From Brumimicrobium salinarum (lineage in GTDB: Bacteria > Bacteroidota > Bacteroidia > Flavobacteriales_D > Crocinitomicaceae): a stretch of DNA of 64,000 nt. A program made the position numbers and the translations under genes. The notes beneath the pieces are model-generated. The model made no database searches. It was not told the DNA's origin and was given only the letters and a program-made list of their open reading frames with translations. Positions 35,064-43,902 of the stretch are shown one piece after another. The stretch lies in contig NZ_PJNI01000002.1 of NCBI RefSeq assembly GCF_002844555.1, positions 224,671 through 288,670 on the forward strand, given 5' to 3'. Every line of letters begins with the position of its first letter. Position 1 is the stretch's first letter.

Positions 35064-36458
35064 ATGAATCAAAAATACTTTAAGACACTTTTTATTGTTC
35101 TTGATTCCATTGCTGCGTGTATTGCTTGGGCACTGTTTTTTATTTTCAGAAAAACGTATATAGAACATCTTCCATTCGAGGTTTCCAATCGCTTCTATAT
35201 TGGATTATTGATTGTTCCATTATTCTGGTTAGCCATTTATTACTTTGTGGGAACATACAATAATTTAAGACGTGTTTATTTCATGCGAACTTTATCGCAG
35301 TCTCTTCGTGCATTTTTATTAGGCACGTTAAGTATTTTCTTTTTTTTGATTCTAGACGACGAAATCGCCATTCACACAGATTATTACAAGTTAATTTTAT
35401 TTCTGTTTCTCACGCACTCTGTTTTAACACTAGTTCCACGACTACTCCTCACCTACCTCAATGTCAAACAGATATCTTCAAGAAAAGCTGGCTTTAGAAC
35501 CTTGCTAATTGGTGGTAGTGAAAAAGCCATATCTATTTATAAGGAAGTGAATGAATTACCCAAAGGAACAGGCTCTATATTTGTTGGGTTTGTAAACTTA
35601 AATGGTATAGACAACGAGTTATCTAATGAACTTCCTCATTTGGGAAATACGAAGGATCTAGAGCAAATTATTGATCAACATGATATAGAAGAAGTCATTA
35701 TTGCACTTGACTCTTCAGAACAAGAAAAACTGAAGAAAATTATTAATCGAATTCAAGGAAGAGATATAACGATTAAAATTTCAGCAAATACCTACGACTT
35801 GATAAGTGGAAGCGTAAAAACGACCAATATTTTTGGCGCAATCCTCATAGAGGTTGATGATGTACTTATGCCTCACTGGCAATTTGTTACCAAACGATTG
35901 ATAGACATATTCGCTTCAAGTTTTGCGATAATTTTATTACTTCCTGTTTATATAATTCTTGCTATTTTGGTTAAGTCTTCCTCCAAAGGCCCTGTGTTTT
36001 TCGTTCAAGAACGTATTGGAAAAAATGGTATTCCTTTTAATATTATTAAATTCAGAACGATGGTCGTTAATGCTGAACTGGGAGGACCTCAACTTTCTTC
36101 AAGTGAAGATAAAAGAATTACAAGTATTGGAAAATTTATGAGAAAGGTGCGCTTGGATGAGATCCCGCAGTTTTGGAATGTAATACGTGGCGATATGTCA
36201 TTAGTAGGGCCTCGTCCAGAAAGACAATACTTTATTGATAAAATAGCAGAAAGAGAACCGCAATTTTTACAACTAACTAAAGTCAAGCCGGGAATAACTT
36301 CTTGGGGACAAGTAAAGTTTGGATATGCCGAAAACGTGGATGAAATGCTACAACGTATGAAATACGATTTGCTTTACTTAAAAAATATGTCATTGGCTAT
36401 TGATTTCAAAATTTTACTATACACCATTATTATCGTTTTAAAAGGTAGCGGCAAATAA
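35064..36458 (+). CDS. Polyprenyl glycosylphosphotransferase (WbaP/WcaJ-like)
   Basis: A 464-residue protein with an N-terminal four-helix membrane region (~1-125), a Rossmann-like CoA-binding domain (~140-250), a re-entrant or single helix (~272-296) and a C-terminal catalytic domain. The latter shows FNIIKFRTM, RLDEIPQFWNV, GDMSLVGPRPE and KPGITSWGQV, the hallmarks of bacterial sugar transferases. It starts a polysaccharide repeat unit by moving a sugar-1-phosphate to undecaprenyl phosphate. Confidence 0.9.
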   Translation: MNQKYFKTLFIVLDSIAACIAWALFFIFRKTYIEHLPFEVSNRFYIGLLIVPLFWLAIYYFVGTYNNLRRVYFMRTLSQSLRAFLLGTLSIFFFLILDDEIAIHTDYYKLILFLFLTHSVLTLVPRLLLTYLNVKQISSRKAGFRTLLIGGSEKAISIYKEVNELPKGTGSIFVGFVNLNGIDNELSNELPHLGNTKDLEQIIDQHDIEEVIIALDSSEQEKLKKIINRIQGRDITIKISANTYDLISGSVKTTNIFGAILIEVDDVLMPHWQFVTKRLIDIFASSFAIILLLPVYIILAILVKSSSKGPVFFVQERIGKNGIPFNIIKFRTMVVNAELGGPQLSSSEDKRITSIGKFMRKVRLDEIPQFWNVIRGDMSLVGPRPERQYFIDKIAEREPQFLQLTKVKPGITSWGQVKFGYAENVDEMLQRMKYDLLYLKNMSLAIDFKILLYTIIIVLKGSGK

Positions 36459-36520
36459 AATCTAGTTAAAAGTAAATTTCAGTCAACATTTTTTATTTAA
36501 TTCTTCGGAATTTTGCAGAT

Positions 36521-36534
36521 CCCTCCCCCCCTTT
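36521..36534. other. C-rich tract in an AT-rich intergenic region
   Basis: CCCTCCCCCCCTTT stands out in the otherwise AT-rich 179-bp gap before pyrR. The opposite strand is G-rich. No matching partner was seen for a terminator. Confidence 0.4.
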
Positions 36535-36623
36535 ATTGAGTACAAAAGCAAAGCAGTTAATTATTCGGGTTTAATTGTCTAAAGTTTCTTTTCAATTCTG
36601 TTAAAATATTGGCAGTTTAATTT

Positions 36624-36631
36624 TATCTTTG
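36624..36631 (+). promoter_or_regulatory. -7 box of pyrRB
   Basis: TATCTTTG fully matches TAnnTTTG, only 6 nt before the ATG at 36638. The pyr mRNA would then have almost no leader. Confidence 0.5.
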
Positions 36632-36637
36632 TCAGCA

Positions 36638-37186
36638 ATGAAAACGCAAGTAATTCTCAACGAAAGGCAGTTTGATTTAACACTTCAAAGGTTATGCAGA
36701 CAATTAATTGAAAATCATAACGATTTCTCTGACACCATTTTAATCGGATTACAGCCCAGAGGGCTAAGCGTACTTAATCGCATAAAAACATTAACCGAAA
36801 GTATTTTAGGTCACCCCATTCAATGTGGGAGTTTAGACATTACATTTCACAGAGATGATTTTAGAAGAAGAGCTACTCCTTTAATTCCAAGCGTTACAAA
36901 TATTGATTTTTCATTAGAAAATAAAAATGTTGTGCTTTTAGATGATGTGCTCTATACAGGAAGAACGATAAGAGCGGGATTAGATGCTATGTTGGCCTAC
37001 GGAAGACCAAACAAAGTGGAGCTACTTACTTTTATAGATCGTAGATTTAAACGACACTTGCCCATCCAAGCAGATTATGTAGGTAAAACAGTTGATTCTC
37101 TTGTTTCAGAACGTGTTTCTGTTGAATGGAAAGAGATTGAAGGAACAGATAAAGTGATATTATATACCCCAGAAAATGATGGATAA
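36638..37186 (+). CDS. pyrR: PyrR: pyrimidine operon regulator / uracil phosphoribosyltransferase
   Basis: A 182-residue type I phosphoribosyltransferase with the PRPP loop VVLLDDVLYTGRTIRA. The QPRG and YTGRT patterns fit PyrR rather than Upp. PyrR converts uracil and PRPP to UMP and in Bacillus binds pyr mRNA leaders. Here it overlaps pyrB by 11 bp, so it is coupled to pyrimidine synthesis. The frame extends to a TTG at 36629, but that lies inside the -7 box, so I use ATG 36638. Confidence 0.88.
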   Translation: MKTQVILNERQFDLTLQRLCRQLIENHNDFSDTILIGLQPRGLSVLNRIKTLTESILGHPIQCGSLDITFHRDDFRRRATPLIPSVTNIDFSLENKNVVLLDDVLYTGRTIRAGLDAMLAYGRPNKVELLTFIDRRFKRHLPIQADYVGKTVDSLVSERVSVEWKEIEGTDKVILYTPENDG

Positions 37187-38108
37187 TTTAAGCGTTGAAC
37201 ATTTAAACGGCATTGAAGATCTAAGTCCACGAGACATCCAAATTATTTTTGAAACTGCTGATCGATTCAAAGAAGTTATCAATAGACCCATAAAAAAAGT
37301 CCCTTCATTAAGAGATATCACTATTGCAAATGTATTTTTTGAAAATTCTACGCGTACAAAGCTCTCGTTTGAATTGGCAGAAAAAAGACTCAGCGCTGAT
37401 GTGGTTAATTTCAGTGCTGGAAGTAGTTCTGTAAAAAAAGGAGAAACATTAGTTGATACTGTTAACAATATTCTCTCAATGAAAGTTGATATGGTTGTTA
37501 TGCGACATCCCAATCCTGGAGCTGCTAAATTTCTTTCAGAAAGAGTGGATGCTCGCGTTATTAATGCAGGTGATGGAACACACGAACACCCAACCCAAGC
37601 TTTGCTTGATAGTTATTCAATTCGTGAAAAACTTGGCACTGTAGAGGGTAAAAAAGTTGTTATTGTAGGTGATATTCTCCATTCTCGTGTGGCCTTATCA
37701 AATATATATGCTTTACAGAAGCAAGGAGCTGAAGTCATGGTATGTGGACCATCAACATTAATCCCGAAATACATTCATGAACTAGGTGTTAAAGTCGAAA
37801 ATAATTTAAAAAAAGCCTTAGAATGGTGTGATGTTGCCAATATGTTACGTATTCAGCTTGAGCGTCAAGATATACAATATTTCCCATCACTACGAGAATA
37901 CACTATGCTTTATGGTCTCGATAAGGAATTGCTGAATAGTTTGAGTAAAGAAATTATAGTAATGCATCCTGGACCGATTAACAGAGGTGTTGAAATAACA
38001 AGTGATGTTGCTGATAGTAAACAATCTATCATTCTTAATCAAGTTGAGAATGGCGTAGCAATTCGCATGGCTGTAATATACCTTTTAGCTGCAAAGGTAG
38101 AACGTTAA
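37176..38108 (+). CDS. pyrB: Aspartate carbamoyltransferase catalytic subunit
   Basis: A 310-residue ATCase with FFENSTRTK (carbamoyl phosphate site; the usual final Arg is Lys), KGETLVDT, MRHPNPGA, HPTQALLD and HPGPINRG. It condenses carbamoyl phosphate and aspartate in UMP synthesis. Two ATG codons stand in tandem at 37176 and 37179. No regulatory subunit pyrI is adjacent. Confidence 0.93.
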   Translation: MMDNLSVEHLNGIEDLSPRDIQIIFETADRFKEVINRPIKKVPSLRDITIANVFFENSTRTKLSFELAEKRLSADVVNFSAGSSSVKKGETLVDTVNNILSMKVDMVVMRHPNPGAAKFLSERVDARVINAGDGTHEHPTQALLDSYSIREKLGTVEGKKVVIVGDILHSRVALSNIYALQKQGAEVMVCGPSTLIPKYIHELGVKVENNLKKALEWCDVANMLRIQLERQDIQYFPSLREYTMLYGLDKELLNSLSKEIIVMHPGPINRGVEITSDVADSKQSIILNQVENGVAIRMAVIYLLAAKVER

Positions 38109-38118
38109 TATATTTTAT

Positions 38119-38126
38119 TAAATTTG
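38119..38126 (+). promoter_or_regulatory. -7 box of the STAS gene
   Basis: TAAATTTG fully matches TAnnTTTG, 18 nt before ATG 38145. It overlaps the TTG at 38124, which argues against that codon as a start. Confidence 0.5.
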
Positions 38127-38144
38127 GGGAAACGAAGCATAAAT

Positions 38145-38483
38145 ATGAATTTGAAAATCACACATCAAAGTAATTACGCCATTATTGCGACTACAGATGA
38201 AAAGTTAAACAGCTTAAACGCACCTGCGCTTAAGGAGGAGGTTATTTCCTTAAACAAAAGTAACGTTAGTAATTTGATTTTAGATTTAAGTCAAACTTCA
38301 TATTGTGACTCTTCAGGTTTAAGTGCGATCTTAGTGGCTAATCGATTATGTAAAAACTCCAATGGAAAGTGTGTCCTTTTTGGGTTACAGCCCAATGTTA
38401 AAAAAATGATTGAAATTGCACAACTCCATCGTGTTTTAGCCATATCTAAATCCTTAGATGAAGCTGTAAATATGATTGATTAA
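38145..38483 (+). CDS. STAS-domain protein (anti-sigma-antagonist-like)
   Basis: A 112-residue STAS domain with LILDLSQTSYCDSSGLSAIL, in which DSSG carries the serine phosphorylated in SpoIIAA-type proteins. No anti-sigma kinase or phosphatase gene is adjacent. It shares one base with the RNase Z start (TAATG), so translation is coupled. Confidence 0.8.
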   Translation: MNLKITHQSNYAIIATTDEKLNSLNAPALKEEVISLNKSNVSNLILDLSQTSYCDSSGLSAILVANRLCKNSNGKCVLFGLQPNVKKMIEIAQLHRVLAISKSLDEAVNMID

Positions 38484-39394
38484 TGAGTTTTAAAGTTACC
38501 ATTCTCGGAACTGGAGCTGCTGTACCTACATTAAGTAGAGGAACTACTTCTCAAATGATCAACTGTCAGCAACGATCTATTCTGATAGATTGTGGAGAAG
38601 CTACTCAGATCCAAATGCGTAAATTCAAAGTTAAATTTCAAAATGTTCAACTCATCTTAATCTCCCATTTACATGGTGATCATGTTTTTGGATTGCCCGG
38701 TTTAATAAGTACAATGCAACTATTAGGTCGAAAAAAAGCACTCACAATTATAGGTCCTAAGGGAATTAAAGCATTTCTTCTTACTCAATTTAAAATCGTA
38801 GGACTTTACAATGGTTTTCCAATTCATTTTTCTGAATTAGACGAAAAACAAGAGGGGATAATTTTTGAAGATAAATGTCTAAAAATATCTACTTTTCCGT
38901 TAAAACATCGCATACCAACTCATGGATATAGAATTGATGAAAAACCTGGAAAAAGAAGATTAAACAAACAAGCTTTTGACCAAACAGGAGTGAGCAATTC
39001 CTACATTGAAAAACTTCTTTCTGGCGCAGATATTAAAGATAATTCGGGAGTTATTGTTAAATCTGAAGATGTAACCTACCCGCATAAACCAACGAAGTCT
39101 TATGCATTTTGTTCGGACACCGCTTATCACCTTCCAATTATAAACCACATTAAAAATATTGATTTGCTTTATCACGAAGCAACATTTATAGATAAGGAAG
39201 GCGACCGAGCAGTTGAGACTTATCACTCCACAGCTAAACAAGCCGCAGCAATAGCGTTAAAAGCAAAGGCTAAAAGATTGATATTAGGTCATTTTTCTGC
39301 CAGATATAAAAATATGGAAACACATTTGGAGGAAGCACAAACAATCTTTGATTCTGTATTTATACCATCAGATGGAGAGGTTTTTAATATTTAG
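38483..39394 (+). CDS. rnz: Ribonuclease Z
   Basis: A 303-residue metallo-beta-lactamase enzyme with SHLHGDH (61-67), the early GTGAAVPT loop, a FCSDTAY segment and a late GHFSARY. These are the landmarks of RNase Z, which trims tRNA 3' trailers. The tRNA genes in this window lack an encoded CCA, which fits RNase Z processing. Confidence 0.92.
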   Translation: MSFKVTILGTGAAVPTLSRGTTSQMINCQQRSILIDCGEATQIQMRKFKVKFQNVQLILISHLHGDHVFGLPGLISTMQLLGRKKALTIIGPKGIKAFLLTQFKIVGLYNGFPIHFSELDEKQEGIIFEDKCLKISTFPLKHRIPTHGYRIDEKPGKRRLNKQAFDQTGVSNSYIEKLLSGADIKDNSGVIVKSEDVTYPHKPTKSYAFCSDTAYHLPIINHIKNIDLLYHEATFIDKEGDRAVETYHSTAKQAAAIALKAKAKRLILGHFSARYKNMETHLEEAQTIFDSVFIPSDGEVFNI

Positions 39395-39421
39395 TTTTTC
39401 AAACATACTCCGTCGATTGAT

Positions 39422-40228
39422 TTACTCAATAATTTCGAACAATTCTTTAGCTTTTTTACGTGAAAATGCATTAAAATGCCACCACTCTGTTTGAATCACC
39501 CAAAAACCACCTGCACGCATAACTTGACGAAGTAACTTTCTGTTTTGTACTTGAACTTCTGTCAAGGCTCCAGATTTTAAAAATCGATCTTCATGTCTGG
39601 GATAGGCAATTTTACGCAGATCATCATATCCTGCCCCCATATCTAAAGGATTTTTTGAAAACTTATTTGCAATCGTTAGATCAACCGCACAACCATAATT
39701 ATGAATGCTGCCATTTGCTGGATTACTCACAAATTTAACGCGCTCCGAAAAAGGAATTGTATCTAGGGCATCCCACATGGCTTGTTGAACAGAACGAGGT
39801 CGTGTTCCATCAAAAACCAATAATGTTAAAGTTGGATCTATTTCCTGTAGGGCTTTTTGTGCTTTAGATAGTCGCTCTGCAACAACTTTTTGAAGATATA
39901 CTTTTGGGTAATTTTTATACAAAACCTGTCCCATAAAATTGTCTTTCGTAGCATACTTAACATCAATATGAATGGTAGAATCGATTTTTTGAATATCAAC
40001 CAATCCAGCTGCAATCATTTTCTGTTCTAATTTACTCGGCTTTTTATTAATTGTTACCTCCTCTTCGATTCTACTTGTATCTTCTAGTTTTTCCTTTTCC
40101 CAAATTTGGTGTTGCTTTGCTGCTAAGCTATCTTTAGATTTTTCATTTTGAATAATTGTTTGACTCCCCTCAGATTGACAAGCGAAGAGAAAGGTTGAAA
40201 TGCAGAATAGAAAATAAATTGACCTCAT
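39422..40228 (-). CDS. VanX/DdpX-like D-alanyl-D-alanine dipeptidase lipoprotein (M15D)
   Basis: A 268-residue lipoprotein (lipobox FLFAC, Cys17). The zinc ligands are His176 and Asp183 in SIHNYGCAVD, and His251 in EWWHF with catalytic Glu248. Arg in GTRPRS matches the VanX catalytic arginine. The family cleaves D-Ala-D-Ala. A lipid-anchored periplasmic enzyme points to peptidoglycan recycling; there is no vanHA cluster, so resistance is not implied. Confidence 0.85.
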   Translation of the reverse strand: MRSIYFLFCISTFLFACQSEGSQTIIQNEKSKDSLAAKQHQIWEKEKLEDTSRIEEEVTINKKPSKLEQKMIAAGLVDIQKIDSTIHIDVKYATKDNFMGQVLYKNYPKVYLQKVVAERLSKAQKALQEIDPTLTLLVFDGTRPRSVQQAMWDALDTIPFSERVKFVSNPANGSIHNYGCAVDLTIANKFSKNPLDMGAGYDDLRKIAYPRHEDRFLKSGALTEVQVQNRKLLRQVMRAGGFWVIQTEWWHFNAFSRKKAKELFEIIE

Positions 40229-40287
40229 AAATTTTTAATTTGATATACACTTACAAAATTAAAGTTATTAACAACTTAGAAAAATAG

Positions 40288-40318
40288 TTGCAAGAAAGAA
40301 ATAAAAGCAAAATATTTG
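40288..40318 (+). promoter_or_regulatory. Promoter of the Bpur gene
   Basis: TTG (40288-40290), a 20-nt spacer, then AATATTTG (40311-40318), one mismatch from TAnnTTTG, 25 nt before the ATG. Confidence 0.55.
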
Positions 40319-40343
40319 TAAATTAGTGATTAAACACGATAAA

Positions 40344-40685
40344 ATGAAAGAGAAGCAAGATTTCAACACAAGACAGGAAGTTGATTCTACCGTAGTTAAA
40401 GCAGGGAAGCGGACCTATTTTTTTGATATAAAAGCAACCAAAAACAATGATTTATATCTGACGATAACAGAAAGTAAAAAATCGTTCAATGAAGGTAAGC
40501 CCACATTTCAAAAACATAAGATTTTTCTTTACAAAGAGGATTTTGAAAAGTTTAGGTCAGCTTTTGATACATCAATGGAAAAAATTGAAACACTTAAACA
40601 GGAAGCAAAATATCAAGAAAACAACGATGTTTTAACTGATGATGTATCTGGTTATTCCTCAGTAGATTTTGAGGATTTAGATTAA
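40344..40685 (+). CDS. Bpur: PUR-alpha-like nucleic-acid-binding protein (DUF3276)
   Basis: A 113-residue protein with the single PUR repeat found in Bacteroidota and spirochaetes (RTYFFDIKATKNNDLYLTITESKK, then HKIFLYKEDFEKF), plus an acidic tail. The Borrelia homologue binds RNA and DNA. I use ATG 40344; a GTG at 40326 would add six residues. Confidence 0.82.
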   Translation: MKEKQDFNTRQEVDSTVVKAGKRTYFFDIKATKNNDLYLTITESKKSFNEGKPTFQKHKIFLYKEDFEKFRSAFDTSMEKIETLKQEAKYQENNDVLTDDVSGYSSVDFEDLD

Positions 40686-40733
40686 AGTCCCTCAAATATT
40701 TCTTAAAATCTATTACTTTTATTTATCATTTCG

Positions 40734-40760
40734 ATACATGGAATAAATTTTATTCCGTAT
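40734..40760. promoter_or_regulatory. Palindromic site upstream of parAB
   Basis: GGAATAAA-T-TTTATTCC (40740-40756) is a perfect palindrome, flanked by ATAC and GTAT that extend the symmetry with a 2-nt offset. The centre has no loop and no T-run follows, so a DNA-bound dimer is more likely than an RNA hairpin. It is 41 nt before the parA ATG. Confidence 0.5.
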
Positions 40761-40801
40761 CTTGTTCAATCATTTGTACTATTATTAAAACTTAATAAAA
40801 T

Positions 40802-41614
40802 ATGGGGAAGATAATTGCGATTGCAAATCAGAAAGGCGGGGTTGGAAAAACAACTACAGCTGTTAATTTAGGAGGTAGTTTTGGTGTGTTAGAACATAAA
40901 ACGCTGATTGTAGATGCAGACCCACAAGCAAACGCTACATCGGGTGTTGGATTTGATCCTTCACAGACAAAGAATATTTATGACTGCTTAATTAATGATG
41001 TTCATCCTTCGGAAGTTATCTTAACGACAGAAAACCCTAATTTAGATATTTTACCATCTCACATTGATTTAGTGGGGGCAGAATTAGAGATGATTAACAT
41101 GCCAGGTCGTGAGGGATTGATGAAAAAGGTGTTAGATAAAATCAAAGATAAATACGATTTTATTTTAATAGACTGTTCTCCTTCGTTAGGATTGATTACC
41201 GTTAACGCGCTTACTGCTGCTAATTCTGTAATTGTTCCAGTTCAATCAGAGTATTATTCATTAGAAGGTCTGGGAAAACTTTTGAATACAATAAAGATTA
41301 TTCAAGGTAGACTCAATACTGATTTAGACATAGAGGGTATTCTTATCACTTTATATGACACAAGGTTAAGACTTGCTAATCACGTTGTTGAGGAATTAAA
41401 AACACATTTCCAAGATTTAGTTTTTGATACAGTCATTCATCGAAATACGAACTTAGCGGAAGCTCCTTCACATGGTTCAACGATCATTATGCACGATGCT
41501 ACGAGTAAGGGAGCGATCAACTATCTTAACCTAGCACGTGAAATTATTCAACGTCACGAAGCAAATAAATTAAAAGAAGAAAACAATAAAATTTCATTAG
41601 AAGATGAGCTCTAA
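40802..41614 (+). CDS. parA: ParA/Soj chromosome-partitioning ATPase
   Basis: A 270-residue deviant-Walker ATPase with KGGVGKTT (11-18), DADPQANAT and LIDCSPSLGL. The short type with no N-terminal helix-turn-helix is typical of chromosomal Soj. It works with ParB in origin segregation. Its end overlaps parB by 11 bp. Confidence 0.92.
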   Translation: MGKIIAIANQKGGVGKTTTAVNLGGSFGVLEHKTLIVDADPQANATSGVGFDPSQTKNIYDCLINDVHPSEVILTTENPNLDILPSHIDLVGAELEMINMPGREGLMKKVLDKIKDKYDFILIDCSPSLGLITVNALTAANSVIVPVQSEYYSLEGLGKLLNTIKIIQGRLNTDLDIEGILITLYDTRLRLANHVVEELKTHFQDLVFDTVIHRNTNLAEAPSHGSTIIMHDATSKGAINYLNLAREIIQRHEANKLKEENNKISLEDEL

Positions 41615-42509
41615 TTCTAAAAAACGTCCGGCACTTGGAAAAGGATTAAGTGCATTATTGGAAAGTTCTCAAACAGATATCACGTCAGATGATTTATCTG
41701 ATGCGTCGGTATTGGGCTCTGTGGCTCTTTTACCTATAAGTGCAATAGAAGCCAACCCTTTTAATCCACGAACAAGATTTGAGGAAGATGCTTTGCAAGA
41801 ATTAACTGATTCCATTGCTACGCATGGTATTATTCAGCCTATTACCGTAAGGAAATTAGGTAGAAACAAATACCAACTTATTTCGGGTGAAAGAAGATTT
41901 AAGGCCTCACAAAAAGCTGGTTTGAAGGAAATCCCAGCATATATAAGAGTTGCAAATGATCAAACGATGCTAGAAATGGCTCTAGTAGAGAACATACAAC
42001 GTCAAGATCTTAATGCAATAGAAGTCGCACTGTCCTATCACCGTTTAATTCAAGAGTGTAATTTAACCCAAGAAAAGTTAGCACAACAAATATCTAAAAG
42101 CAGAACCTCAATCACTAATCATTTAAGATTATTAAAATTACCCGCTAAAATACAATTGGCCGTTCGAGAAAATGAAATATCAATGGGTCATGCACGTGCT
42201 TTAGTAGGAATTGATGATGGTGATTTTCAAATTTCTCTTTTTGATCGTGTTATTGAGGAAAAACTTTCAGTTCGTGATTTAGAACAATTGATAAGAGACG
42301 ATAAAAATCCCGCTGAAGAAAAACAACCGAATAAAAAGGAAGAAAAACCAGTGGTTACGGAACAACAATCAGATTTTACTCAAGAATTTTCGGATAAAGT
42401 AGCCGCAAAGGTGCAAATCAAAAAGCAACCCACAGGAAATGGAAAGTTAATTATTAATTTTAATTCTGAGGTGGATTTGAATCGAATCATAGAAATTCTG
42501 AATGATTAA
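41604..42509 (+). CDS. parB: ParB/Spo0J partition protein
   Basis: A 301-residue protein with the CTPase-type motifs GERRFKA and ENIQRQDL, and a helix-turn-helix (TQEKLAQQISKSRTSITNHLRLL). Its N-terminus RPALGKGLSALL binds ParA. The C-terminal ~50 residues form the dimer domain. No consensus parS was found in this window. Confidence 0.93.
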   Translation: MSSNSKKRPALGKGLSALLESSQTDITSDDLSDASVLGSVALLPISAIEANPFNPRTRFEEDALQELTDSIATHGIIQPITVRKLGRNKYQLISGERRFKASQKAGLKEIPAYIRVANDQTMLEMALVENIQRQDLNAIEVALSYHRLIQECNLTQEKLAQQISKSRTSITNHLRLLKLPAKIQLAVRENEISMGHARALVGIDDGDFQISLFDRVIEEKLSVRDLEQLIRDDKNPAEEKQPNKKEEKPVVTEQQSDFTQEFSDKVAAKVQIKKQPTGNGKLIINFNSEVDLNRIIEILND

Positions 42510-43092
42510 ATCCATGCGATTTTACATGATATTCATATTGCTGTTTAGTAGTTATGTCTGTGCACAAAATACAGGAGATTCCTTAGCGATAATTGAAAAC
42601 AATTTAGTTGAAACGAAGGTTAAAGATACTACGCACTCACCTCAAAAAGCAGCATTATTGTCACTTGTTCCTGGAGCTGGTCAAATTTATAATCATATAG
42701 CTATGCCGAAGGGCAAAAAAAAAGCTTTTTGGAAAGTTCCACTAATTTATGCTGGTCTCGGAGCCACTGGATATTTTGCGATTCAAAATCATATAGAACA
42801 AAAAGCACTTAAAGAAGAATATGAATTCCGTGCAAAAAATGAAGTTCCTAATTTACAGAAATATGCACAATATGATCAACAGGGAGTCTTAACATTATTT
42901 GAAAACACAAGACGTTCAAGAGATTTGATGATTTTTGCTTTTATAGCAGTTTACGGTCTTAATGTTTTAGATGCTCATGTAGAAGCACATTTTGTTGAGT
43001 TTGATGTTTCAGATGATTTAACTTTTAATATTAAACCACGCATGCATGATTTTAGAACGCCAGGAATTGCATTAAGCTTTAATTTTCGTTAA
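42502..43092 (+). CDS. DUF5683 membrane protein
   Basis: A 196-residue protein with a signal sequence or first helix, then HSPQKAALLSLVPGAGQIYN and WKVPLIYAGLGATGYF, the signature of DUF5683. The order parB-DUF5683-dapB-lepB is a common arrangement in Bacteroidota. Function unknown. It overlaps the end of parB by 8 bp. Confidence 0.82.
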   Translation: MIKSMRFYMIFILLFSSYVCAQNTGDSLAIIENNLVETKVKDTTHSPQKAALLSLVPGAGQIYNHIAMPKGKKKAFWKVPLIYAGLGATGYFAIQNHIEQKALKEEYEFRAKNEVPNLQKYAQYDQQGVLTLFENTRRSRDLMIFAFIAVYGLNVLDAHVEAHFVEFDVSDDLTFNIKPRMHDFRTPGIALSFNFR

Positions 43093-43152
43093 TAATCAAT
43101 TACAGTATGAAAGAGATACTTAAATTTACACCATTATAAAATTGTTCAGATC

Positions 43153-43890
43153 ATGAAGATTATACTTGTGGGTTATGGAAAAATGGGCAAAGAGATTGAA
43201 CGCATCGCACTTGAACGCGGACATGAAATTGTGGGAAAAGCAACTGCTCATAGTCCATTGTGTGATGAATTGATTTCAGACATAGATGTAGCCATTGATT
43301 TTTCTACACCAGACAGTGTTATCTCTAATATTAATTTTTTATTATCCAGAAATATCCCTTCAGTTATTGGAACAACTGGATGGCATGACGCCTACAAAGC
43401 CATTGAAAATAAAGTGAAAAACACTAATGGGGCATTAGTTCATGCATCAAATTTTAGTGTAGGCGTTAATCTATTTTTTAAACTCAATGAGCAACTTGCA
43501 CGTTTAATGCAACCCTACACAGATTACAAAGCAGAAATTTCTGAAATACATCATACTGAAAAAAAGGACGCACCGAGTGGAACGGCAATTACTTTAGCTA
43601 AAGGAATTATTGAAAACAACACTACGTATACGGATTGGATTTGTCCGCAAAGTGAAAAACTATCACAAAGAGAATCAAACGACCCTCATCCGTTACCTAT
43701 TGAAGCGATTCGAAAAGCGGATGTAAAAGGAACACATACCCTCACCTACTCTTCAACAATAGATACAATTTCCATTAAGCATGAAGCGCATAACCGCAAG
43801 GGTTTTGCCTTAGGCGCAGTCATTGCTGCAGAATGGATCAAAAATAAAAAAGGAATATTTACCATGAAAGACGTGCTTGATCTTTCATAA
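43153..43890 (+). CDS. dapB: 4-hydroxy-tetrahydrodipicolinate reductase
   Basis: A 245-residue enzyme with GYGKMGKEI, DFSTPDSV, GTTGW, ASNFSVGVN and EIHHTEKKDAPSGTA, the substrate-binding and catalytic His/Lys motif of DapB. It catalyses the NAD(P)H step in lysine and diaminopimelate synthesis, supplying peptidoglycan. It is 12 bases upstream of lepB. Confidence 0.93.
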   Translation: MKIILVGYGKMGKEIERIALERGHEIVGKATAHSPLCDELISDIDVAIDFSTPDSVISNINFLLSRNIPSVIGTTGWHDAYKAIENKVKNTNGALVHASNFSVGVNLFFKLNEQLARLMQPYTDYKAEISEIHHTEKKDAPSGTAITLAKGIIENNTTYTDWICPQSEKLSQRESNDPHPLPIEAIRKADVKGTHTLTYSSTIDTISIKHEAHNRKGFALGAVIAAEWIKNKKGIFTMKDVLDLS

Positions 43891-43902
43891 AATTTTAACA
43901 AA

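Noticed and set aside
39449..39464. TTTTTTACGTGAAAAT as a parS site
   Set aside because: Only about 12 of 16 positions match the classical parS and it lies in the coding end of the VanX-like gene.
39422..40228. Vancomycin-resistance gene vanX
   Set aside because: A lone lipid-anchored M15D dipeptidase without vanH/vanA partners is better explained by cell-wall recycling.
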